Below are positions 18,241 to 27,752 of a DNA stretch of 64,000 bases, in pieces; positions within the stretch are counted from its first letter, which is position 1; every line of letters starts with the position of its first letter. Below the pieces are notes generated by a model, which saw only the letters and a list, made by a program, of their open reading frames with translations, had not been told where the DNA came from and made no database searches. The translations under genes were made by a program, and so were the position numbers. Source of the stretch: Agrobacterium vitis. GTDB taxonomy: Bacteria > Pseudomonadota > Alphaproteobacteria > Rhizobiales > Rhizobiaceae. The stretch spans positions 1,012,001 to 1,076,000 of the forward strand of contig NZ_CP118260.1 of assembly GCF_013337045.2 (NCBI RefSeq), in the 5' to 3' direction.

Positions 18241-18506
18241 GATCCGCTTGCATCCATAGTTTGTCAGCCGAGGTGAGACACAGATCTCCCGTCGCCATTG
18301 CATCACGCAACGCGCAAACAGTGTCGGCCAGAATCGTCATTCCCAAATTTTGAAAGCGCCTGCCGGCCTCCTCGCCAGCTCGGTTTAGTCCTCCTGGCTG
18401 CGGGCTGAAAATTTCACTTGCACCGCCAACCAATATATGAGTTATCTAAGTCAGATGATTATTCGCCTGTCAACAGGCTTTCGAAAACTTCTCTACAGGC
18501 GATAAA
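18241..18506. promoter_or_regulatory. Divergent promoter region of the sugar operons
   Basis: This 266-base AT-richer stretch separates the Fe-ADH operon (minus) from the GntR-UxaA operon (plus), so both promoters and the GntR operator should lie here. The sequence ATCTAAGTCAGAT near 18445 is a short inverted repeat (ATCT-N5-AGAT) and a weak operator candidate. I cannot place the -35 and -10 elements with confidence. Confidence 0.45.
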
Positions 18507-19220
18507 ATGCCCGAAATTGTTGAGATAGCGATGCGCACGGATAAGATGAAGACAATTCCAAAGGCTGAACAGATATATTGGTTGTTGCGCCAAGCCATAG
18601 TCCATCTGGAGATGCAGCCTGGGGCAATCATCTCGGAAAAAGATCTATGTGCCGAATTCGGCGTGTCGCGCACCCCGGTTCGAGAGGCCTTGCAGCGGCT
18701 GGCGGATGAGGGGCTGGTGGATGTGTTTCCCCATTCCGGCACCTATGTCAGTCGTATTTCCTTCACTGTCGCGGAAGAGGGCTTTGTCATTCGCCGGGCG
18801 CTGGAAATCGAAAGCGTCAGAAAGGCCGTGGCCAATGTTACCGATCGCGACGTCGCGCAACTGAAGTCGATCATCACGCAGATGCAGGCCATTCTCGATA
18901 GCAATCAGCTGGAAAAATATCTGGATTGCGACGATGCCTTTCACAGCGCCATTGCCACGATCAGCGGCTATCCCCGTATCTGGAAGTTCATCACGCTTGC
19001 CAAGGTTCATCTCGACCGTATGCGCCAGCTCAGTGCGCCTGTGCCTGGGCATTTGTCTGTCGTGACCGAGCAGCACGATACGATTGTGCGGGCGCTGGCA
19101 ACCCGAAACGCCGATCAGGCCGAACTGGCCATGCGCATCCACCTGGATTCCTCCTTCGCCGTCATGGCCAAAATGCATGAGGACCAGGGCGCGCTTTTCG
19201 ATGGAAAGGAAGGACCATGA
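18507..19220 (+). CDS. GntR family transcriptional regulator (FadR/FCD subfamily)
   Basis: A 237-residue regulator. The N-terminal winged helix shows IISEKDLCAEFGVSRTPVRE followed by ALQRLADEGLVDV; the C-terminal FCD ligand domain carries metal-site residues in CDDAFHSAIA and the late EQHDTIVRALATRN. Its stop overlaps the next start (ATGA), so it is co-transcribed with the dehydratase and likely controls both divergent operons. FCD regulators bind carboxylic acids, so an aldonate intermediate is a plausible effector. In-frame ATGs at 18531 and 18546 are alternative starts. Confidence 0.85.
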   Translation: MPEIVEIAMRTDKMKTIPKAEQIYWLLRQAIVHLEMQPGAIISEKDLCAEFGVSRTPVREALQRLADEGLVDVFPHSGTYVSRISFTVAEEGFVIRRALEIESVRKAVANVTDRDVAQLKSIITQMQAILDSNQLEKYLDCDDAFHSAIATISGYPRIWKFITLAKVHLDRMRQLSAPVPGHLSVVTEQHDTIVRALATRNADQAELAMRIHLDSSFAVMAKMHEDQGALFDGKEGP

Positions 19221-20749
19221 CAGTGACTTCGGTTTCTTCGCCGCTGCTCAGGCTGAATTTGCGTGACAATGTGGCCGTTGCCCGGCTGACGCTGGAGCCG
19301 GTGGCGCTTCCAGAGCTTGGCGGCGTGCAGCTTTCGGCCCGGATCACCCAGGGACACAAGGTTGCCATCACGGCCCTTCAGCCGGGACAGGCCATTATCA
19401 AATATGGCCAGATCATCGGTTTTGCCACGCAGCCTATTGCGGTTGGTGATCATGTTCATACCCACAATATGGCGATGGGGGATGTGGAACTGGCCCACGA
19501 ATTTTGCGTGGACGCGCAGGAGCCTGTTTTTGCGCCCCAGCCCGCGACGTTTATGGGCTATCAGCGGGAGAATGGTGAGGCTGGTACGCGCAATTACATC
19601 GCCATCGTCTCTTCGGTGAACTGTTCTGCCACCGTGGCCAAGGCCGTGGCGCAGCATTATGCCCAGCCGGGCAGGCTCGATGATTTCGCCAATGTCGATG
19701 GGGTTATTGCGCTGACCCATGCAGGCGGCTGCGCCATCAATACCGCGACCGAGGGTTATCTCTATCTCACCCGCACACTGGCCGGATACGCCACCCATGC
19801 CAATGTCGGCGGTGTGGTGATGATTGGCCTTGGCTGCGAAACCAACCAGATACCGGCTTTGCTTGCCGCTCATGGCCTCACCGAGAGCGACAGATTTCAC
19901 ACGCTGACCATTCAGGGAACCGGTGGCACGCGCAAATCCATCGAAGCAGCGATTGCAGCCATCGATTCAATGTTGCCCGCCGTCAATGCATTGAAGCGCA
20001 CCCCGCAACCGGTGTCCAAGCTGAAACTAGCACTCGAATGCGGAGGATCGGATGGGTATTCCGGCATTTCCGCCAATCCGGCGCTTGGCTATGCTGCTGA
20101 TCTGCTGGTCCGCCACGGTGGCACGGCATGTCTGGCTGAGACGCCGGAAATCTACGGTGCCGAACATTTGTTGACCCGGCGGGCCAAAAGCCCTGATGTG
20201 GCCCAAAAGCTGCTGGAGCGCATCGAATGGTGGCGCGATTATGCGGCGCGGGGCAGGGCCGAGCTGAACAACAATCCATCCCATGGCAATAAGGCCGGTG
20301 GGCTGACCACAATTCTGGAAAAATCGTTGGGTGCGGTGGCCAAAGGCGGCACGACCAGGCTCAACGCCGTCTATGAATATGCCGAGCGCATCAACGAACC
20401 CGGCTTCGTCTTCATGGATACGCCCGGCTATGACCCGATTGCCGTGACCGGCCAGGTGGCGGGCGGCTGCAATGTCATCTGTTTCACCACCGGGCGCGGT
20501 TCGGTGTCCGGTTTCAAACCGGCGCCATCGCTGAAGCTCGCCACCAACACGCCAATGTATGAGCGGATGCAGGAAGACATGGACCTCAATTGCGGCACCA
20601 TCGTCACCGGCGATGAGACGGTGGAGGCGGTCGGGCAGCGGATTTTCGAGGCTGTGGTTGCCACCGCGTCGGGCGAGCGGACAGTGAGTGAGATCTACAA
20701 TTACGGTGACAATGAATTTGTCCCCTGGCAGGTCGGGGCGATCATGTAA
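19217..20749 (+). CDS. UxaA-family hydro-lyase (altronate dehydratase-like; possible L-fuconate dehydratase)
   Basis: A 510-residue protein with both UxaA parts. The first 100 or so residues are the SAF domain (GQAIIKYGQIIGFATQPI, HVHTHNMAM); the rest is the dehydratase body, with RENGEAGTRNYIAIVSSVNCS, THAGGCA, CGGSDGYSGISANPALG and the long conserved FMDTPGYDPIAVTGQVAGG block. The family removes water from altronate, galactarate and related sugar acids. In the Campylobacter jejuni fucose locus UxaA-type genes sit beside FucU-like and lactonase genes, so here L-fuconate dehydration is my best inference. No aldolase or diketo hydrolase is seen nearby. Confidence 0.85.
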   Translation: MTVTSVSSPLLRLNLRDNVAVARLTLEPVALPELGGVQLSARITQGHKVAITALQPGQAIIKYGQIIGFATQPIAVGDHVHTHNMAMGDVELAHEFCVDAQEPVFAPQPATFMGYQRENGEAGTRNYIAIVSSVNCSATVAKAVAQHYAQPGRLDDFANVDGVIALTHAGGCAINTATEGYLYLTRTLAGYATHANVGGVVMIGLGCETNQIPALLAAHGLTESDRFHTLTIQGTGGTRKSIEAAIAAIDSMLPAVNALKRTPQPVSKLKLALECGGSDGYSGISANPALGYAADLLVRHGGTACLAETPEIYGAEHLLTRRAKSPDVAQKLLERIEWWRDYAARGRAELNNNPSHGNKAGGLTTILEKSLGAVAKGGTTRLNAVYEYAERINEPGFVFMDTPGYDPIAVTGQVAGGCNVICFTTGRGSVSGFKPAPSLKLATNTPMYERMQEDMDLNCGTIVTGDETVEAVGQRIFEAVVATASGERTVSEIYNYGDNEFVPWQVGAIM

Positions 20750-20857
20750 CACCAACGAGCATTGGAGCAAGTTCAAGCCTTGGTAGAATGCGCCTTTCGG
20801 GGGGAAAGGCATTCATTCAGACGCAGGTGCAGCCAAAGGCAGGCACGGGAGAGAGAC

Positions 20858-22423
20858 ATGAGTGAGTTGAAGCGATTTTACGACGTGATCATTATTGGCT
20901 CGGGCGTCGGCGGCGGCGCGCTGGCGAACCGGTTGGCAGAAACGGGCCGCAATATCCTGATGATCGAGCGCGGACCACGCTTGCCGCGTGAAGACGATAA
21001 TTGGAGCGTCGATGCGGTCTTCCACCAGAAGAAATATGCAACGACAGAAGAATGGCGCGACAAGGACGGTCAGTCTTTCCGCCCCAGCACGTTTTATTAT
21101 GTCGGTGGCAACAGCAAATTCTTCGGTGCGGCCACCCTGCGCTTTCGCCGGGAAGATTTTGAGGATTTGGCCCATGAAGGCGGCGTCGCACCTGCCTGGC
21201 CGGTTTCCTACGACGAGTTCGAACCCTATTATGCTGTTGCTGAACGGTTGATGGGGACGCATGGAACGGCGGGCATCGACCCGACCGAGCCGCCGCGCTC
21301 CGGCCCGATGCCACATCCAGCCATCGGCCATGAACCGGAAATCGCCTTCTTCGAAAAAAAGCTGAAAGAAAGAGGTCTGCATCCCTTTCCACTGCCGATT
21401 GCCATTGATTACCATCAGGGCGGCAGCTGTATCCGATGTCGGACCTGTGACGGCTTTGCCTGCAAGCTGGGCGCCAAGGGAGACGCCGAAGTGCGCCTCG
21501 TTAATCCGGCGCTCGCCCGTGGCAAGGGTAAAATCGAGCTTGTTACGGAAGCCTTTGTGCATCGTTTGCTGACCGATCCGACCGGTAAAAAGGTGACCGG
21601 CGTTGAGCTGACCCATGGGGGTGAAAAAAAGCGGATCGAAGCCGATCTGTTCGTCTCCAGTGCAGGGGCGATCAATTCGGCAGCCCTTTTGCTGCGATCA
21701 GCCAATCAGGCCCATCAGCGCGGCATCGGCAATAGCATGTCCGACCAGCTCGGTCGCAATTACATGGCGCATAACAATACGGCGCTGATGGCGATTTCGC
21801 CCTTTAAGAAAAACCGCGTCGTCTTTCAGAAATCCATGGCGATCAATGATTACTACCTCGCCAATGCCGAAAAACCCTATCCGCTTGGTAATATCCAGGG
21901 GCTTGGCAAATTGCAGGGGGGCATGCTGACCGCCGGTGCGGCCTGGGCGCCTGAATGGTTGATGTCATTGTTCGCCGACCGCAGTGTCGATTGGTGGCTG
22001 ATGTCGGAGGATCTGCCCGATCCTGAAAACCGCGTCACCGTCGATCCGGATGGCCGCATCCGTTTGAGCTACACGGCTAATAATCTCAAATCTCACGATG
22101 AACTGGTCAAGGTCTGGTCGCGGCATATGCGCTCGCTGGGCTATCCGCTGATCATTACCAACAAGATGGATATCAAGGTATCCATGCATCAATGCGGCAC
22201 TGCCCGTTTCGGCAAGACGCCAGAGACATCCGTGTTGGACACACATTGCAAGGTTTGGGACGTCGATAATCTCTATGTCGTCGATGCGTCCTTCCTGCCG
22301 TCCTCCACTGCCGTCAATCCCTCGCTGACCATTGTCGCGCAGGCGCAGCGCACCGCTGAACATATCCTCGCCCGCTGGGGCGAAAGCACCGTTACGCCAC
22401 AGGCTTCGCAGACCGTGGCCTGA
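20858..22423 (+). CDS. GMC family FAD-dependent oxidoreductase
   Basis: A 521-residue oxidoreductase. The FAD site YDVIIIGSGVGGGALANRLA is at 8-27, followed by the ADP-contact Glu in NILMIERGPR. A cysteine-rich stretch SCIRCRTCDGFACK is near residue 190, and the C-terminal GMC_oxred_C part has SMHQCGTARFG and the conserved NLYVVDASFLPSSTAVNPS. The ATG at 20858 follows GGGAGAGAGAC; an upstream in-frame ATG lacks a ribosome-binding site. It probably oxidises a sugar or polyol and passes electrons to the respiratory chain or O2. No cytochrome or small subunit gene accompanies it. Confidence 0.85.
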   Translation: MSELKRFYDVIIIGSGVGGGALANRLAETGRNILMIERGPRLPREDDNWSVDAVFHQKKYATTEEWRDKDGQSFRPSTFYYVGGNSKFFGAATLRFRREDFEDLAHEGGVAPAWPVSYDEFEPYYAVAERLMGTHGTAGIDPTEPPRSGPMPHPAIGHEPEIAFFEKKLKERGLHPFPLPIAIDYHQGGSCIRCRTCDGFACKLGAKGDAEVRLVNPALARGKGKIELVTEAFVHRLLTDPTGKKVTGVELTHGGEKKRIEADLFVSSAGAINSAALLLRSANQAHQRGIGNSMSDQLGRNYMAHNNTALMAISPFKKNRVVFQKSMAINDYYLANAEKPYPLGNIQGLGKLQGGMLTAGAAWAPEWLMSLFADRSVDWWLMSEDLPDPENRVTVDPDGRIRLSYTANNLKSHDELVKVWSRHMRSLGYPLIITNKMDIKVSMHQCGTARFGKTPETSVLDTHCKVWDVDNLYVVDASFLPSSTAVNPSLTIVAQAQRTAEHILARWGESTVTPQASQTVA

Positions 22424-22456
22424 CTGGAAAAACAAGACAGATAGGGAGGAGCCTAC

Positions 22457-23254
22457 ATGTCAAACACAGCATCCGATTACCGCCATATGTTTGATCTGAC
22501 CGGACGCAAGGCCATTGTTACCGGCGGGTCGCGAGGCATTGGCAAGGGGCTGGCCGAGGCGCTGGCCGCCCATGGCGCCGATGTCGCCATTGTCGTGCGC
22601 TCGACGCTGGATCGTGCCGAGGAACTGGCCGCCAACCTGAGAACGCAAGGGCGTGATAGCTTCGCTCTGCAAGCCGATGTCGCGCAAGAGGCGGATGTCG
22701 AGCACATGACGCAGTCTGTGGTCGATCGGTTCGGGCGTATCGATATTCTCATCAATAATGCTGGTATTGTTCTGCCAGCCGCAGCGGAAAATTGCAGCCT
22801 GGATCAATGGCGCCAGACCATGGCCGTCAATCTGGACGGCGTTTTCCTTGCCTCCAAACATGTTGGACGGCAAATGATCGCGCAGAAAAGCGGATCGATT
22901 ATCAATATTGGTTCGATGTCGGGCCGGATCGTCAACTGGCCGTTCCGTCATGCCGCCTACAATGTTTCCAAGGCTGGCGTTCATATGTTGACCAAGGCGT
23001 TGGCAACGGAATGGGCCGAACACAATATCCGCGTCAATGCGATTGCGCCGGGCTATATTCGCACGGAACTGACCGATGATGTGCTGCGGGAACATCCCGA
23101 TGTCGTCAGGGATCATTGGGCAAAAGGTGCCGTGCAAAACAGAATCGGTTCCGTCGAGGAACTGGCTGGTTCGGTGGTTTATCTGGCCAGCGACGCCAGT
23201 TCCTTCACCACAGGCGAAATCATCACCATTGATGGCGGCTTGACGCTGCGTTGA
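22457..23254 (+). CDS. SDR family NAD(P)-dependent oxidoreductase
   Basis: A 265-residue classical short-chain dehydrogenase. The cofactor motif is TGGSRGIG, followed by NNAGI, catalytic Ser in INIGSMSG and the YxxxK pair in AAYNVSKAG. The start is preceded by GGGAGGAG. In this operon it may oxidise a sugar (as FucX does with L-fucose) or a 2-keto-3-deoxy acid. The ending VYLASDASSFTTGEIITIDGG is standard for gluconate 5-dehydrogenase-like members. Confidence 0.88.
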   Translation: MSNTASDYRHMFDLTGRKAIVTGGSRGIGKGLAEALAAHGADVAIVVRSTLDRAEELAANLRTQGRDSFALQADVAQEADVEHMTQSVVDRFGRIDILINNAGIVLPAAAENCSLDQWRQTMAVNLDGVFLASKHVGRQMIAQKSGSIINIGSMSGRIVNWPFRHAAYNVSKAGVHMLTKALATEWAEHNIRVNAIAPGYIRTELTDDVLREHPDVVRDHWAKGAVQNRIGSVEELAGSVVYLASDASSFTTGEIITIDGGLTLR

Positions 23255-23285
23255 TCATTGCATTTTTCGAAAAAGGATAAAGACC

Positions 23286-24410
23286 ATGACGTCAAGAGGC
23301 TATGGCGGACCGCTGCGATATGTTCAGGGGCCGGGTGTCATCGATGAGATCGGGCTTTACATTGCGCCGCTGTCAAACTCGGCGCTGATCGTCATCGATG
23401 AGTTTTTCTGGGATACTCTTCGCCCGGAAGTGGAGAAAAACCTTGATGCTCATGGGGTGAAAAGCCACTTCATGAAATTTTGCGGCGAATCCACGGATAA
23501 GGAAGTCGAGCGGGCCGTGAGCCTCGGCAAAACCGCTGGCGCTGGCGTCGTTGTCGGGATTGGTGGCGGTAAGGCGCTCGATACAGCCAAGATTTCAGCA
23601 CTTCATATTGGTGCGCGCACGGTGACGGTCCCGACCATCGCTTCGACGGATTCTCCGACCAGTGCGCTTGGCGTGATTTACAGCGAGGACGGCGTTTACG
23701 ATCGGGTGGTGCGTTGCGGTCGCAATCCGGATGTGGTCCTGGTGGACAGCGCTCTGATCATCAAGGCGCCCGTCCGGTTTCTGGTTTCGGGCATGGGGGA
23801 TGCCCTATCGACCTGGTATGAGGCGCGGTCCAATTTCGAAAGCCATTCGAATAATTATATCGGCGACGGCTATGCAACAACTGCAGCGGGCGCAGCGATT
23901 GCCCGGCGTTGCCATGAGGTCCTGATGCGCGATGGGCGGGCTGCCTATGCTGCCGCCATTGATGGCAAACTGACGCCAGCGGTGGAAAATATCATCGAGG
24001 CCAATACGCTTTTGAGCGGTCTTGGGTTTGAAAATTGCGGTGTCTCCGGCGCGCACGGCATCCATGATGCGCTGACCGTGCTGGAGCCGACCCATCATTT
24101 CTTCCACGGCGAAAAAGTCGCCTTCGGTATTATCGGTCTGTTGGTGCTGGAAAATCGGTCGCTGGACGAGATCAACGAGGCGATCGATTTCTGCCAGGAC
24201 CTGAAATTGCCGACCATGCTTGGCGATCTCGGGTTGGAGACGGTGACAGCGGAAGACCTGCTGAAAGTCGGTGAGATTGCCATGGCCCCAGCCAGCGTCA
24301 TTCACTCCGTTCCGGTGAAGCTTAATCCGCGTCTGATTGCAGACTGCATCTGGACAGCGAGTAAACTGGCCGAGACCCGCAAGCAGTCGAGAATGGGGAG
24401 GATGCTTTGA
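23286..24410 (+). CDS. Glycerol dehydrogenase-like polyol dehydrogenase (GldA family)
   Basis: A 374-residue member of the GldA/Fe-ADH superfamily. It shows VVVGIGGGKALDTAK, the TVPTIASTDSPTSAL block, the zinc Asp in SGMGDALSTWYEA, and His ligands in SGAHGIHDALT and THHFFHGEKVAFG. GldA oxidises glycerol and related 1,2-diols with NAD. It is the last gene of the plus-strand arm, 31 bases after the SDR, with GGATAAAGACC before its start. The polyol it uses here is unknown. Confidence 0.85.
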   Translation: MTSRGYGGPLRYVQGPGVIDEIGLYIAPLSNSALIVIDEFFWDTLRPEVEKNLDAHGVKSHFMKFCGESTDKEVERAVSLGKTAGAGVVVGIGGGKALDTAKISALHIGARTVTVPTIASTDSPTSALGVIYSEDGVYDRVVRCGRNPDVVLVDSALIIKAPVRFLVSGMGDALSTWYEARSNFESHSNNYIGDGYATTAAGAAIARRCHEVLMRDGRAAYAAAIDGKLTPAVENIIEANTLLSGLGFENCGVSGAHGIHDALTVLEPTHHFFHGEKVAFGIIGLLVLENRSLDEINEAIDFCQDLKLPTMLGDLGLETVTAEDLLKVGEIAMAPASVIHSVPVKLNPRLIADCIWTASKLAETRKQSRMGRML

Positions 24411-24434
24411 TTCTCCTGCAGGATCTTCTAACGC

Positions 24435-25838
24435 TTATGCGTGTGCTGCTTTTGCCGCCTTGGGAAATGTGACCGATACCGTCAGGCCGCGTCCCTCGGA
24501 TGTGTCTTGAAGCGTGAGTTTGGCGTTAAAGAGATTGGCTATTTCCTCAACGATCGGCAGGCCCAGTCCGAGACCCGGGGAGGGGTTCTGCTCTCCCCGG
24601 GCGAACCTTTGGCGCACGATGTCGCGCCGTTCGGGGGCGATGCCCGGACCATTGTCTTCGACGGACAGGATCACGTTCTGCGTATCCTCTCGGATGCGCA
24701 CCGTGACTTCTGCGCCATGCCCGGCATAGGCCAGGGCATTGGCGATCAGATTGCTGAGTAACTCCCCGATCAGCAAGGGTTCAGCTAGCACGAAAGCAGG
24801 ACCGTCCTGGCCCTCGAACCCAAGATCGATACCGGCATCGGCGGCGCGTGGCACATGTTCGGCGGTGATCGCTTGTGACAGATGAGCAAGATCGATCCGG
24901 GGCGGTATTTGCCGGTCGTTGGAGCCAACGGCATCGACACGGGCCATCAACAGCAGTTGCGCCAGAATATGCTCGGCATGGGCAAGAGCCTCATCGCCCT
25001 TGCGCGCCGCTGACTGTGCATCCTCAATGTTTGTGGCGCGGGCAGAAAGCGCCAGTTGCGTGCGAATGATCGCCAGCGGCGTTCGCAACTGGTGGCTGGC
25101 ATTGCCGGTGAAATGACGAAGCGCATCCAGCGCCGATTGTAGCCGGACCATGAAGGAATTGACGGTTTCAACGAGGTTTTCGACTTCGCGGGGAACGGAT
25201 TGCTCGATAGGATGCAGATCGTTCGGACTGCGCTCGGAAATGGCCTCTCCCAGTCGGTAGAGCGGGCGTAGAGAATAGGTGACGGCGACCCAGACAATGG
25301 CGCCAGCACCGGCGATCATCAATAGCAGTCGCAACGCTGAACGCAACAGAATGGCCTGGGTGAGCTGATTGCGCGCAATTGTCGTCTCAGCCACGGTGAC
25401 CACGAAGGGAAGAGAATCGATGCCGGTCGAGGCCGACCGTTGCAGGGCCGCGATGCGGATCGGTTCGTCGCGAAAAGCTGCGTCCATATACACAGCCGAT
25501 TGCCCCTGGAAATCAGAAACGGTCGGCAGGTTCTGGTAGCCGGTGATGAAACTGCCCCCTGGACCATCGACGCGGTAGAAGACCCGGTCCTGCGCCCCTG
25601 ATGTTAGCATTTCCAGCGCTACATAGGGAATATCGACCGCCAACTCACCATTTTCAGAAACAATGACCCGTTCAGCAATCGCCAAGGCCGACCCGGCCAG
25701 AACCCGATCGGAGACGGTATCGGCAGTTTTGACCGCCTCATAATAGGTGTCGATCAGAGCGACTGCGCCAATGAGTGCAGTCGATAGCAACAGCCAGCCC
25801 AGCAAACGACGACGGAGCGAGTAGGCGACCCCGGTCAT
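24435..25838 (-). CDS. Sensor histidine kinase, TctE-like
   Basis: A 467-residue membrane kinase. A transmembrane helix (LLGWLLLSTALIGAVALI) is at 12-29, then a periplasmic domain of about 130 residues, a second helix (LLLMIAGAGAIVWVAV) near 171-186, and a HAMP-like linker. The phospho-acceptor is His249 in GNASHQLRTPLA, and the ATPase domain has NLIANAL, DNGPGI and GLGLGLPIVEE. It overlaps the regulator gene by 4 bases. Position beside tctCBA suggests it senses a tricarboxylate or a binding protein loaded with it. Confidence 0.88.
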   Translation of the reverse strand: MTGVAYSLRRRLLGWLLLSTALIGAVALIDTYYEAVKTADTVSDRVLAGSALAIAERVIVSENGELAVDIPYVALEMLTSGAQDRVFYRVDGPGGSFITGYQNLPTVSDFQGQSAVYMDAAFRDEPIRIAALQRSASTGIDSLPFVVTVAETTIARNQLTQAILLRSALRLLLMIAGAGAIVWVAVTYSLRPLYRLGEAISERSPNDLHPIEQSVPREVENLVETVNSFMVRLQSALDALRHFTGNASHQLRTPLAIIRTQLALSARATNIEDAQSAARKGDEALAHAEHILAQLLLMARVDAVGSNDRQIPPRIDLAHLSQAITAEHVPRAADAGIDLGFEGQDGPAFVLAEPLLIGELLSNLIANALAYAGHGAEVTVRIREDTQNVILSVEDNGPGIAPERRDIVRQRFARGEQNPSPGLGLGLPIVEEIANLFNAKLTLQDTSEGRGLTVSVTFPKAAKAAHA

Positions 25839-26515
25839 GCCGTCTCGGTCATGGTTTTTTCGAGGTAATAACCGATGCCGCGCGCAGTGCGCACGGTAAG
25901 ACCGTGAGGGGCTAGCCGTTTGCGCAATCGGCTGGCATATTGCTCTATGGCATTGGCGCTGAGATCGTCGTCAAAGGCGGCCAGCGATTGGATGATGGCT
26001 TCCTTGGCCACGACTTTGCCTGCCCGCATGAACAGCACTTCCAGCAGTCCGAGTTCCCGGGCGGGAATGTCGAGGGGCACGCCTGCTGCCGAAAAGCTGC
26101 GCGAATTCAGATCGAGCGAAACCGCTCCGTAGCTGATCATCGAAGAGCGCAGCCCGGCCTGGCGGCGCAACAACATGCGCACACGCGCTTCGAATTCGCC
26201 GATATCGAAAGGCTTGATCATGTAGTCGTCAGCGCCGAGATCCAGGCCTTTGACCTTGTCTTCCGGTGTGCCGCGCGCCGTCAGGATCAGGATTGCCACC
26301 TTGTCATGGCGCGCGCGCACGCAGCGCAGCACCTCTATGCCGTCCATTTCCGGCAGGTTGAGATCCAGAATGACAAGATCGAAGTTTTCCGTCGCAATCG
26401 CGGCGTCGGCAGACGCGCCGTCGCTGACGGTATCGACCGCATAGCCGGTGCCGCGCAGAATGGCAGACAGGCCGTCGGCCAGAGCCTTATTGTCTTCAAC
26501 GAGCAAGATGCGCAC
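25835..26515 (-). CDS. OmpR family response regulator, TctD-like
   Basis: A response regulator of about 226 residues. The receiver starts RILLVEDNKALADGLSAIL with phospho-acceptor Asp51 in VILDLNLPEMDG; the C-terminal winged helix ends TVRTARGIGYYLEK. I prefer the GTG at 26515, which has AGGAGA 9 bases upstream; an upstream GTG at 26533 would add six residues and has no clear site. It probably activates tctCBA and perhaps the divergent binding-protein gene. Confidence 0.87.
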   Translation of the reverse strand: MRILLVEDNKALADGLSAILRGTGYAVDTVSDGASADAAIATENFDLVILDLNLPEMDGIEVLRCVRARHDKVAILILTARGTPEDKVKGLDLGADDYMIKPFDIGEFEARVRMLLRRQAGLRSSMISYGAVSLDLNSRSFSAAGVPLDIPARELGLLEVLFMRAGKVVAKEAIIQSLAAFDDDLSANAIEQYASRLRKRLAPHGLTVRTARGIGYYLEKTMTETA

Positions 26516-26684
26516 TGGGGAATGTCTCCTCACTCATTGCTCTAGCACTTTATATTTGATCTGGAATACGATGAATTGCTGAAAATAACACGTCGCATTC
26601 CACTTCGAGGTCTTTTGACGCATTTATGTTATGGTGCCGTCCATGATGCTTGTGAACAACGCTGGGCTGCGGCATGATCCGTTT

Positions 26685-27752
26685 ATGCGTTTTATCATCT
26701 TCATTTCAATCCTGCTGGGCCTTGCGTTTCCAGCCGCTGCCGGGCCCGTCTTGTTCCCTGCCTTGTCAGGCGATGCAAAAGCCCCCGAGCTGCTTGTCTA
26801 TTCTTCGCTTGATGAGCCGATGGCAAAGCAGATCATTGCAGGCTTCCAGGCGAAAAATCCCGATATCGCGGTGCGCTACGAGGATATGTTGACCAGCGAA
26901 ATCTATGACCGGATCGTCCGGGAAACCGATGCGGGCAAGACGACAGCGGATTTTGCATTTTCATCGGCGATGGATCTGCAAGTCAAGCTCAGCAATGACG
27001 GCTATGCCCAACGCAGTGACCTGCCGATGAGCGCAAGCTGGCCCGCCTGGGCAAATTGGCGCAATACCGCCTACGCGCTGACATTCGAGCCTGCGGTTTT
27101 CGTCTATCACAAGCCGAGTTTCGCCAATCAGAAGCCGCCTTCGACGCGGGCGGAATTCGTGGACTACCTGAAAAGCCAGGGAAATGCCGTTTTCGGCCGG
27201 ATCGGCACCTACGATATTGAGCGTTCAGGGGTCGGCTTTCTGTTCATGGCCCGTGACCAGGAGCAGTTTGGAGATATCTGGTCGGTGATCCGCAGTATGG
27301 GCACGGCGGGCGTCAAGCTCTACTCCAACAGTTCGGCCATTCTGGAGCGGGTCGCCGATGGACGATTCGTGCTGGGCTATAATATTCTGGGCTCCTACGC
27401 TGCCGACTGGGCGTCGCGCCATCCAGATGTCGGCATCGTATTGCCCAAGGATTATACCGTGGTGATGTCGCGAATCGGGCTCGTGCCACAGGCGGCCGCA
27501 TCGCCGGAGCTTGGTCGGCGCTATCTGGAATTCTTCATGTCGAAGGAAGGGCAGGGCATTATGGCGCGCGAGCTGCATATTGCGGCGGTCAATCCGGATG
27601 TTGGCGGCGAAAACACCGCCAATACCATGCAATCCCTGCTGGGCGCACAACTGCGGCCCGTCCCCGTCAGTCCCGGCTTGATGGTCTATCTCGATCAGGT
27701 CAAGCGCATGCGTCTCATCGCCCGCTGGAACGAGGTTTTACGGCTGCAATAA
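26685..27752 (+). CDS. Periplasmic extracellular solute-binding protein (iron/AfuA-like fold) beside TctDE
   Basis: A periplasmic binding protein of about 355 residues. I place the start at the ATG giving a clean signal peptide, MRFIIFISILLGLAFPAAA; an in-frame ATG at 26631 would add 18 residues, and neither has a strong Shine-Dalgarno. The mature part, LLVYSSLDEPMAKQIIAGF, looks like PF13343/PF13416 binding proteins. No ABC permease or ATPase adjoins it. Genes of this kind stand between TctDE-type regulators and tct transporters and may present ligand to the kinase; that role is inference. Confidence 0.8.
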   Translation: MRFIIFISILLGLAFPAAAGPVLFPALSGDAKAPELLVYSSLDEPMAKQIIAGFQAKNPDIAVRYEDMLTSEIYDRIVRETDAGKTTADFAFSSAMDLQVKLSNDGYAQRSDLPMSASWPAWANWRNTAYALTFEPAVFVYHKPSFANQKPPSTRAEFVDYLKSQGNAVFGRIGTYDIERSGVGFLFMARDQEQFGDIWSVIRSMGTAGVKLYSNSSAILERVADGRFVLGYNILGSYAADWASRHPDVGIVLPKDYTVVMSRIGLVPQAAASPELGRRYLEFFMSKEGQGIMARELHIAAVNPDVGGENTANTMQSLLGAQLRPVPVSPGLMVYLDQVKRMRLIARWNEVLRLQ

